From positions 1 to 13,852 of the forward strand of contig DCYK01000026.1 of assembly GCA_002331045.1 (NCBI GenBank): 13,852 bases of DNA, read 5' to 3'. This stretch comes from Candidatus Saccharibacteria bacterium UBA2112 (GTDB taxonomy: Bacteria > Patescibacteriota > Saccharimonadia > Saccharimonadales > Saccharimonadaceae). Shown here piece by piece: positions 8,028 to 13,254 of this stretch. The notes under the pieces are model-generated. The model was not told where the DNA came from and did not search any database. It worked only from the letters and a program-made list of their open reading frames with translations. Positions within the stretch are counted from its first letter, which is position 1. Each line of letters begins with the position of its first letter. Made by a program: the position numbers and the translations under genes.

Positions 8028-8152
8028 TAAAAATCCTCAAAAATTAGTTCGAGAAACGATTCACAGATGTTTCGCCCGTCTTTATTGCCCGTTTCTAGCA
8101 ACAAATCCGTAGACGATGATATAACGAATTCCACCGGAGGGACGCTTTGCAA
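8027..8152 (-). CDS. Micro-gene coupled to the 8027 gene; TTG start or frameshift
   Basis: An open frame of 41 residues from a TTG at 8152, ending CESFLELIFEDF and a TAA that overlaps the ATG of the next gene by one base. The protein looks real, with an amphipathic acidic C-terminus, and the coupling supports it. No SD precedes the TTG. A better start is the ATG at 8177, which is placed like a leaderless start but is one frame off; a single extra T in the TTT at 8152-8154 would explain the break. With that T removed the product would begin MASRYTLALQSVPP and be about 49 residues. So this is a TTG-started gene, a frameshifted gene or an assembly error. No family recognised. Confidence 0.4.
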   Translation of the reverse strand: MQSVPPVEFVISSSTDLLLETGNKDGRNICESFLELIFEDF

Positions 8153-8177
8153 ATGCTAGTGTGTATCGCGAGGCCAT
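8082..8177 (-). CDS. Leaderless 31-codon ORF overlapping the micro-gene
   Basis: ATG at 8177 lies 6 nt after TATAAT on the minus strand. Its own frame runs 31 codons, ending YGFVARNGQ, and overlaps the micro-gene in another frame. It may be only the entry point for that gene after a +1 shift, or a leader peptide. No similarity recognised. Confidence 0.25.
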   Translation of the reverse strand: MASRYTLAFAKRPSGGIRYIIVYGFVARNGQ

Positions 8178-8183
8178 AATCTC

Positions 8184-8189
8184 ATTATA
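8184..8189 (-). promoter_or_regulatory. -10 element for the minus-strand small-gene unit
   Basis: TATAAT reads from 8189 to 8184 on the minus strand. The next ATG is 6 nt further at 8177, where the transcript should begin. No clear -35 is visible. It is the only promoter candidate for the micro-gene and the 88-residue gene. Confidence 0.5.
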
Positions 8190-8213
8190 CTCCTTTCACC
8201 GTAAGCACGCATA

Positions 8214-8242
8214 TTGACTTAATGTATAATATATTGTAATAT
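8214..8242 (+). promoter_or_regulatory. Promoter for the lipoprotein gene
   Basis: -35 TTGACT (8214-8219), 17 nt spacer, -10 TAATAT (8237-8242); predicted start near 8249, giving a leader of about 64 nt. It points away from the minus-strand promoter at 8189. Confidence 0.65.
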
Positions 8243-8277
8243 TTGCGAGTGATTCTCTGCTTTTTGGAAGAGTCTCA

Positions 8278-9004
8278 AGAACCGTCCATCACAACCAAAG
8301 AGAGGAGGGGCCATGCGCCTCTTCATTTTTATCCTCGCGATCATTAGCCTCGTCATGAGCGGCTGCGCTGCCAGCTCCTCTGACGTGCCGGCATCACCAA
8401 GCCAAGAGGCGGTCGAGTACTTTCTCTCCGACGAGAGACACGACAAGTTGCAGGAACTGCTGGATGAAGTCGGCGGACCAGTCATTGCCCGTGCCCTCGT
8501 CGGTGACGAGGCAGTTGACATATCCGATGCAAACAAGCTTGATCCCGCACCCGCACCAGAAAACGGGCTCGGCTCACTACATCTCCGTCTCAATGACGAA
8601 CCTGGCGTAGGGCTGCAGGCACAAATCATCGTTGAATTTGTCGACGGCGAGATCGATTCGGAGACGGGTCCGATAGCAATGTTTGTCACGACCAGTCGCT
8701 ACATCATTGAGGTTCGTGGCGCCCTCTCTAGTAGAGTGGCGGGGATAAAAAACTCCCCGGCGTCCTACGTGTGGAGTGTCACCGACGACGAACTAGATGA
8801 GTTCTGGCAGCAGATCGGCATCGTCGACAGCAACCAACAGGACCTTCCGTGGGATCAGCCGCTCGACCCTACCCGCTACGACTATCGAATTGTCAAAGCG
8901 GAGGACGGAGCGCTGCACGATCTCAACACGGTCGAGGAGATCAAGAAGGAGGACGACAAGCTCATTACGCTCGTCAGAGGGCTGGTGAGCTGAACGACGG
9001 TTCT
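8278..9004. repeat. 9-bp inverted repeat flanking the lipoprotein gene
   Basis: AGAACCGTC in the leader (8278-8286) is the reverse complement of GACGGTTCT just after the stop codon (8996-9004). After two mismatches three further bases also match. The 5' arm lies upstream of the SD, so the mRNA could pair end to end, or the arms could mark an inserted unit. Confidence 0.45.
8313..8993 (+). CDS. Lipoprotein of unknown function
   Basis: A 226-residue protein with a short signal peptide (MRLFIFILAIISLVMSG) and a lipobox MSGC whose C18 is the only cysteine, so it should be lipidated and anchored on the outer face of the membrane. Met at the -3 position is less usual than Leu. The mature part starts with a Ser/Ala/Pro linker, then an acidic helical region (about 30-65), a mixed alpha/beta core with QAQIIVEFVDGEI and SRYIIEVRG strands, and a charged C-terminus. 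I recognise no fold or enzymatic motif. SD AGGAGGGG lies immediately upstream of the ATG. GC at third positions is high (38 of the first 50 codons). It is monocistronic, between its own promoter and a double-hairpin 3' end. Confidence 0.85.
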   Translation: MRLFIFILAIISLVMSGCAASSSDVPASPSQEAVEYFLSDERHDKLQELLDEVGGPVIARALVGDEAVDISDANKLDPAPAPENGLGSLHLRLNDEPGVGLQAQIIVEFVDGEIDSETGPIAMFVTTSRYIIEVRGALSSRVAGIKNSPASYVWSVTDDELDEFWQQIGIVDSNQQDLPWDQPLDPTRYDYRIVKAEDGALHDLNTVEEIKKEDDKLITLVRGLVS

Positions 9005-9038
9005 GGCCGAAGTTACGACGCGTTCGTGCTTCGGTCGC

Positions 9039-9109
9039 GCCGAGCCGCCCCACCAAAGGCGGCTCGGCAAAGAACCTGTGTGCTTGAACTATCAAGCCTT
9101 CAGGTTTTT
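9039..9109. terminator. Double hairpin, second one a bidirectional terminator
   Basis: First hairpin: an 11-bp perfect stem, GCCGAGCCGCC (9039-9049) with GGCGGCTCGGC (9058-9068), without a U-tract. Second: AACCTG (9073-9078) with CAGGTT (9101-9106), and inside it GCTTGA/TCAAGC (9082-9087, 9092-9097). It is followed by TTTTT on the plus strand, and by TTCTTT when read from the minus strand. It can end both the lipoprotein mRNA and the convergent WhiB-like mRNA. Confidence 0.75.
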
Positions 9110-9134
9110 ATATTACTCACACTTTCTCGCCCTT

Positions 9135-10037
9135 CTATAAACGCTGTGCCCTTCTTCTCTCTTCATGATGCAGAACCTTCGCTACCTCATTGGCACCCCT
9201 TCTCAAGATCGCCCGTCGTTCACGCGTGGAATACCCTCCGCGCACACCATTCTGCCCCTTGACGCCTTGGCTAAATTCTTCCCGTAAGCATTCCGGAATA
9301 ACCACACAGTGCCGACAAATCCGCTTTGCAGCAGCAGTCGTATCCTTGTTTTCTTTATCTGGGTAAAATAGCTCTGGATCCTGATCTCTGCACGATGCTC
9401 GATACCGCCAATCTGCATCTTGGGTAGTGGGAACAGGCACAGGATTCAGGTAGGAGACCGGCGCTTCAGGAAGAAGTGACCGAGATGATCTCGCCCCTTG
9501 CCGAGGAGGCGCACTATTAATATGATGTTCCTGTGTCTGTATTCCCACTTCATCTTCTCGCTCGGCTACTCCATTTGAACGTATTTGTCGTACAGGAAAT
9601 AACTCCGCAAGGCTCCCCTGCACCCGTTCAATAAAACCGTCAAGTAACTGTTCGACATCATCGAAATGGAATTTCATAATAGTCGCAATTCGCTGTCGAC
9701 TCATACCCTGTACACTCAACAAGACTGCTGTAGCCAGTTCAAAATTATCAGCTTGGCCACCTTGATCACCACTCAACTGCAAGAGCATCTCTGTCATTTG
9801 AACATTGTCTGTTATATCTAATGTTTCGCCAGCAGTAGCATGTTCGCCAAGGGTTGCACGCAGAAAATCTCGTCGTCTCTGTACTACCGCTTCTTGTGCT
9901 TGCTGTTCAGCTGCTTCATCACTCGGTGGATCATCAAAGGCAGGAAACGTTCTCAGGACAGCAGTATAGTCATCCAGATTCCGCTGCTGAGACGTAATGT
10001 TATTGTATGTAGTAAGGAAATTTTTCTCGACACTCAT
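9135..10037 (-). CDS. WhiB-like protein with N-terminal sigma-region-4-like helical domain
   Basis: A 300-residue protein from the ATG at 10037 (an in-frame TTG at 10049 would add four). The C-terminal third has the WhiB four-cysteine signature C216-x24-C241-x2-C244-x5-C250, which in that family holds a 4Fe-4S cluster. It is followed by GVRGG (264-268) in place of the usual GVWGG, and by a basic tail rich in RR. The linker (about 155-210) is Pro/Gln/Ser rich. The N-terminal part is helical; residues about 101-140 read like sigma-70 region 4 (AVLLSVQGMSRQRIATIM then FDDVEQLLDGFIERV). Actinobacterial WhiB proteins bind region 4 of the principal sigma factor, and here a similar domain appears fused. 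WhiB proteins are usually near 80-130 residues. It is divergent from pyrE. Redox or NO sensing is inferred only. Confidence 0.75.
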   Translation of the reverse strand: MSVEKNFLTTYNNITSQQRNLDDYTAVLRTFPAFDDPPSDEAAEQQAQEAVVQRRRDFLRATLGEHATAGETLDITDNVQMTEMLLQLSGDQGGQADNFELATAVLLSVQGMSRQRIATIMKFHFDDVEQLLDGFIERVQGSLAELFPVRQIRSNGVAEREDEVGIQTQEHHINSAPPRQGARSSRSLLPEAPVSYLNPVPVPTTQDADWRYRASCRDQDPELFYPDKENKDTTAAAKRICRHCVVIPECLREEFSQGVKGQNGVRGGYSTRERRAILRRGANEVAKVLHHEERRRAQRL

Positions 10038-10165
10038 CTGTTCTCTCAAATCGATACAATTTTTCCTATCCTATATCATTGTCCGTCAAAATAAAAGCTA
10101 TACCATTCTGAGCAAATCCATCGCTTACGCTTTATCTATTGACATATTTAGTATATGCTTGTCTG

Positions 10166-10209
10166 CGAGGTCGAAACCTCGATCCTTTAAAACCCATCAC
10201 GAAACGAGG
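10166..10209 (+). promoter_or_regulatory. pyrE leader: hairpin that can exchange with the SD
   Basis: CGAGGT (10166-10171) pairs perfectly with ACCTCG (10176-10181) around a CGAA loop. The SD of pyrE is also CGAGG (10205-10209). The CCTCG arm can therefore pair either with the first copy, leaving the SD free, or with the SD, blocking it. This is the layout of a translational switch. The promoter is unclear: TTTATC (10131-10136) 17 nt before TATGCT (10154-10159) is the best candidate. Confidence 0.45.
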
Positions 10210-10941
10210 CCAACTGTGCTAACAGCACTCTCTCACTCGCAGGAACTCATCGTCGACAAGCTCTGGGAGGTCGGTGCTATCAAGATCGACATCTCGCCGG
10301 ACGGCGGTTTCAGGATCAAGGCACAAGACGATGATCCGACAATCCCAAACTCCCCGTTCTATCTGAACATCCGGACCGAGGATCACCCCTCGAACCCCGG
10401 GCCGGTGACTGCCGAGATCATGGATCTCGTTGGTAACGAACTTTTCTGGGCAATTGGTTCTAACCAACAGTACTTGAACTTCGGCTGGTTCGCCGATATC
10501 CCCGACGCCGGCACGCCATTTGGTGATCAGATTGAACGAGTTATCGGAGAGTATGTCAGCGGCCAATTCGGGCGGCTGAAGCTCTGCAAATTGAAGTTCG
10601 AAGACGGCAGCCGCCAGATCAGTAGCGACGTCCGAATCATGTACGGGGAGCCTGCGGTTGGACAAGAAGACACCGTACTTCTGGTCGACGACCTGATCAC
10701 TCGGGCGAGCACCAAGCTCGAAGCGATCAGAGCACTAGAGGGAGCCGGCTTCACCGTCGTTACCGTCCTCGTCCTGTTCGATCGTGGTCGTGGCGTCGAG
10801 GAGCTCCGCAAGCTTGGATACAACGTCGTGGCGGTCATGTCAGTACTCGACGTCGTCGACTACCTCCTCGCCGCCCGCAAGATCACCGATGAGGAACATC
10901 GAGTCATTCGGGAATACATCACCCGTTGACTTCGTGATGGG
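10193..10941. repeat. 11-bp inverted repeat flanking pyrE
   Basis: CCCATCACGAA (10193-10203), immediately 5' of the SD, is the exact reverse complement of TTCGTGATGGG (10931-10941), which begins one base after the pyrE stop codon. The lipoprotein gene has a similar arrangement. Confidence 0.55.
10216..10929 (+). CDS. pyrE: Orotate phosphoribosyltransferase, divergent
   Basis: Enzyme of step 5 of pyrimidine synthesis: orotate plus PRPP to OMP. From the GTG at 10216 it is 237 residues, close to family size, with CGAGG 6 nt upstream as SD; the frame is open to 9997, but the extra N-terminus is not protein-like for this family. SPFYLNIR (46-53) matches the family SPIYIDLR, IPDAGTP (95-101) the GVPYAGLP segment, and VLLVDDLITRAST (154-166) the PRPP loop with acidic pair D158/D159. 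LVLFDRGRG matches VLLDREQGG. Two oddities: the loop's T-x-G-G is T-R-A-S, and the flexible catalytic loop (normally RK..K.HG) is KLKFEDGSRQIS (125-136). It may be a divergent enzyme or a paralogue with altered function. GC at third positions is high (54 of the first 75 codons). pyrD follows 137 nt later. Confidence 0.8.
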   Translation: MLTALSHSQELIVDKLWEVGAIKIDISPDGGFRIKAQDDDPTIPNSPFYLNIRTEDHPSNPGPVTAEIMDLVGNELFWAIGSNQQYLNFGWFADIPDAGTPFGDQIERVIGEYVSGQFGRLKLCKLKFEDGSRQISSDVRIMYGEPAVGQEDTVLLVDDLITRASTKLEAIRALEGAGFTVVTVLVLFDRGRGVEELRKLGYNVVAVMSVLDVVDYLLAARKITDEEHRVIREYITR

Positions 10942-10982
10942 TCTGGCCTGCCCGCGCAGCTATTGCGCGGGTGGGTCATCAC
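10934..10982 (+). terminator. GC-rich hairpin after pyrE
   Basis: Inner stem CCCGCGCA (10951-10958) with TGCGCGGG (10964-10971), outer stem GTGATG (10934-10939) with CATCAC (10977-10982). No U-tract follows, so it may protect the 3' end or assist the terminator at 11022. The outer 5' arm is the same segment that could pair with the pyrE leader. Confidence 0.5.
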
Positions 10983-10986
10983 CCCC

Positions 10987-11015
10987 TTTACAGATACATA
11001 CGTTGGCATTATTCT
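10987..11015 (+). promoter_or_regulatory. Candidate promoter for pyrD
   Basis: TTTACA (10987-10992), 17 nt spacer, TATTCT (11010-11015). The predicted start near 11022 falls at the base of the short hairpin described next, so that hairpin would be the very 5' end of a pyrD mRNA started here. Confidence 0.4.
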
Positions 11016-11021
11016 ACTATA

Positions 11022-11042
11022 GGCGGCATCAGCCGCTTTTTT
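11022..11042 (+). terminator. Intrinsic terminator or attenuator between pyrE and pyrD
   Basis: GCGGC (11023-11027) and GCCGC (11032-11036) around an ATCA loop, followed by six T. It is placed 24 nt before the pyrD ATG. It would end pyrE transcripts, with partial readthrough giving pyrE-pyrD mRNA. Confidence 0.6.
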
Positions 11043-11066
11043 GTTCCCTGACATCAAAGGATCGCT

Positions 11067-11924
11067 ATGACTATCGTCGAGAAATCGGGGATGCCATATC
11101 CCAAAGGTTATCCCATCATCATGACGGGAGCCGGACTCTGCAAGACGTTCAATCCGACTCGCATCAGCGAGTATGCTCGAGCTGCTGACTTCGCCGTTAT
11201 CGGCTCGATCACCGTCAATCCTCGCCGAGGCAATGACGGGGTAAAAGAGTGGCTAGATGACCCACTATTCGGACTAAACGCCTGGGGAATGCCTAACGAG
11301 GGCCTCGCATCCCGCGTAGAACCCGGCTATGACAACGTCATCGCCAGCATCGCCGGCTTTTCACCCGAGGAGTACTGGGAACTGGCCGAGAGTCTCGCAG
11401 ATTACAGCGCTGGAGTAGAGATCAACCTCGGCTGCCCGAATGCTGGGCATCCGATCCCGAGCTACCACCCGCAGGGCATTGCCGATATCTTCGAGTGCAT
11501 CGCCGTTTCGAAGGGTCTGATCGGTGTCAAATTGTCACCAATCCTCGACTCGGGCATGCTCAAGGAGGTCGCGGCCGTCCTCGCCGACACACCGATCGAC
11601 TATGTCGCAACCTGCAACACCATCCCAGGCGGCGCAGGTCGTCTGTCCGACGAATGGATGATTGATACGGCCGAGACAGGCAATCTCGGCGGTATTAGTG
11701 GAAAACCGCTCAACCCCGTCAGCCTGGGCCAGGCAATCCAGCTACGGAAGGTACTGCCAGACACAATTGATGTCATCCGCGTGGGCGGCATCGAAACTGG
11801 CAAAGATGTGCTCGACAGCATGTTTGTCGGTTGTGCAGGCGTCCAGCTGGTCACACACGTTGCGCAGATTTCAACTGCAGAGATCTACGAGATTCGTCGG
11901 GAATATGCCGATCTTGTCGGCTAA
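11067..11924 (+). CDS. pyrD: Dihydroorotate dehydrogenase, class 1-like
   Basis: FMN enzyme oxidising dihydroorotate to orotate, step 4 of the pathway; 285 residues, a cytosolic class-1 size. The TIM-barrel signatures are in order: TGAGLCKTF near the N-terminus (20-28), EINLGCPN (118-125; family ELNISCPN) holding C123 at the position of the class-1 catalytic base, VKLSP (154-158) with FMN-contacting K155, CNT (183-185), GGISGKPLNP (208-217) and the phosphate-binding RVGGIETGKD (238-247). No membrane helix is present, so electrons would not go directly to quinone as in class 2; the acceptor is not evident and no pyrK is nearby. AAAGGA precedes the ATG by 5 nt. GC-ending codons are favoured, as in pyrE. 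A strong terminator follows. Confidence 0.87.
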   Translation: MTIVEKSGMPYPKGYPIIMTGAGLCKTFNPTRISEYARAADFAVIGSITVNPRRGNDGVKEWLDDPLFGLNAWGMPNEGLASRVEPGYDNVIASIAGFSPEEYWELAESLADYSAGVEINLGCPNAGHPIPSYHPQGIADIFECIAVSKGLIGVKLSPILDSGMLKEVAAVLADTPIDYVATCNTIPGGAGRLSDEWMIDTAETGNLGGISGKPLNPVSLGQAIQLRKVLPDTIDVIRVGGIETGKDVLDSMFVGCAGVQLVTHVAQISTAEIYEIRREYADLVG

Positions 11925-11973
11925 CCCTCGGAGCCCTGCAAAGGCAGGCCCCTCCGGGGGTTCTGTCTTTTTT
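11923..11973 (+). terminator. Intrinsic terminator of pyrD
   Basis: Long hairpin: AACCCTCGGAG (11923-11933) with CTCCGGGGGTT (11952-11962), one G-U pair, plus inner CCTGC/GCAGG (11935-11939, 11944-11948), then CTGTC and six T ending at 11973. The T-tract reaches the stop codon of convergent pyrC. Confidence 0.9.
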
Positions 11974-13117
11974 AGACAACTTTTTGCTGAGCCATAAACA
12001 TTCGCGGATGACGCAATCCGGTTACTTCCAGCACTTTTGCCCCCGCTATCATATTGATATACGGCGTGTTCTCTGAGCTACCGACTATCTGCTCTTTCTC
12101 AATCCTATACGCACCAAGCTCTAGTACAGTGCGGGCTGGCATATTGCCCTGCTGAATGCCCAACATTCGGAGTGGCTGGGTATAGAGCGCGTCTTCTAAT
12201 CGCTCAAATGATTCGTCAACTGATTTGTCTTTAGAGAAATTACCCAACAATGCCTGTCTCGCAAGTATTGGTACGGCAAACTCTATACCGCTAACACCAA
12301 AGCAGGTCGCACAACCATCCTCAGTATGGCCATGGGGATTTTCGTTTTCTACTGCTAGTTTGTTTTCCATCGCATGTGGTGCATGATCTGTCCCTATGAT
12401 GTCAATGTCACCATGTGTAAACGCCCATTGTAATGCGTCGCGATCGATTTCAGTTTTGAGTGAGGGCATCATTCGTCCACCTGGCCAGCCAAGTTGCTCG
12501 GCATTAATATCTGTCATCGTCAGGTGATGCGGAGTGACCTCAGCGGTAAAACGCTCGGGATATTTCTGCTTTAATATATGTGCATGATGCGCCTCTTCTG
12601 TCGTTGAAACATGACACCAGTGTGCCTGATGATCTTGGCGCGCTATATAATCCGCAGTCTCTGCACCTATATCACCCTCGGCATGCAATAGAATCGGTGC
12701 CTGAAAGCCCCGTTGATCCGCTTGATTGATCCATACATCAATTGCCTCTCTCGCATCATCCAGTGTGTACGGTTGGTTATTCCCTGTCGTTTTACCCATG
12801 TATAGCTTTAAACCAACTGTACGACCAATCATCCGTGGTATTTGATCGGTCGCCGGATTTGCAAGATCAATACCGGCGTAGAATCCGATATCAAGATTGC
12901 CCGTTCGCGATGCGATACTCAGCTTTTCGACAACTCTACTTGCGCTATGTGTCGGAGCACCTGGGTTGTTCGGCATATCAAACACCGCCTGGTAACCACC
13001 CGCTCTTGCCGCCCGTGTGCCCGAAGCAATGGTTTCACTTTTATTCGTTCCGGGTTCTCGCAGATGCGCATGTACATCTACAGGACTTTTTATCGTTATC
13101 GTTTCGCCTCTTTTCAT
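11972..13117 (-). CDS. pyrC: Dihydroorotase, class I
   Basis: Amidohydrolase that closes carbamoyl-aspartate to dihydroorotate, step 3 of the pathway; 381 residues from the ATG at 13117. Metal-site residues are in place: DVHAHLREPG (H16, H18), a lysine likely carboxylated in GLKLYMG (K103), HAEG (H144), HVST (H168) and TDHAPH (D243). The LREPG motif and the length mark the class I type. The frame is open to 13168, but a -10-like TATAGT lies 6 nt before the 13117 ATG, so the extra 17 residues are rejected. It converges with pyrD yet has clearly lower third-position GC (24 of the first 60 codons against 54 of 75 in pyrE), so the pyrimidine genes here do not look like one inherited cluster. Confidence 0.93.
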   Translation of the reverse strand: MKRGETITIKSPVDVHAHLREPGTNKSETIASGTRAARAGGYQAVFDMPNNPGAPTHSASRVVEKLSIASRTGNLDIGFYAGIDLANPATDQIPRMIGRTVGLKLYMGKTTGNNQPYTLDDAREAIDVWINQADQRGFQAPILLHAEGDIGAETADYIARQDHQAHWCHVSTTEEAHHAHILKQKYPERFTAEVTPHHLTMTDINAEQLGWPGGRMMPSLKTEIDRDALQWAFTHGDIDIIGTDHAPHAMENKLAVENENPHGHTEDGCATCFGVSGIEFAVPILARQALLGNFSKDKSVDESFERLEDALYTQPLRMLGIQQGNMPARTVLELGAYRIEKEQIVGSSENTPYINMIAGAKVLEVTGLRHPRMFMAQQKVV

Positions 13118-13123
13118 GCCGAT

Positions 13124-13132
13124 ACTATAGCA
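13124..13132 (-). promoter_or_regulatory. Candidate extended -10 promoter for pyrC
   Basis: The minus strand reads TGC-TATAGT (13132 to 13124), then 6 nt and the pyrC ATG at 13117. No SD and no good -35 are seen. The transcript would be leaderless. Confidence 0.5.
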
Positions 13133-13181
13133 TATCCGCGACCCGCGTAGCCGCTTATGACATAGCATCGCTTTACACCTC

Positions 13182-13210
13182 TTTAGCTTCTTTTCATAAC
13201 ATGCTACAAT
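13182..13210 (+). promoter_or_regulatory. Promoter for the LysM-like gene
   Basis: TTTAGC (13182-13187), 17 nt, then TACAAT (13205-13210), preceded by TGC as an extended -10. The leader would be about 38 nt and contains the SD AGGAGGG 10 nt before the ATG. Confidence 0.6.
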
Positions 13211-13254
13211 CTGCTACATACAAGTAATGCGGTGGGCAGGAGGGTTACACAACG

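Noticed and set aside
8136..8177. Plus-strand 8-codon leader peptide after GGAGGG
   Set aside because: No promoter in front of it and the plus-strand lipoprotein promoter lies downstream; the GGAGGG is explained by minus-strand coding.
10139..10144. Perfect-looking -35 TTGACA upstream of pyrE
   Set aside because: The hexamer 17 nt downstream (TCTGCG) is not a -10 element, and 16 or 18 nt does not help.
10166..10186. tRNA T-arm-like sequence (GAGGTCGAAACCTC)
   Set aside because: No acceptor, D or anticodon arms can be built around it; it is better read as a leader hairpin.
9997..10215. 73-residue N-terminal extension of PyrE
   Set aside because: It would overlap the start of the WhiB-like gene, is not like the family N-terminus, and a GTG with a good SD sits at the right place.
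13118..13168. 17-residue extension of PyrC
   Set aside because: It contains the likely promoter, and family proteins begin shortly before the HxH motif.
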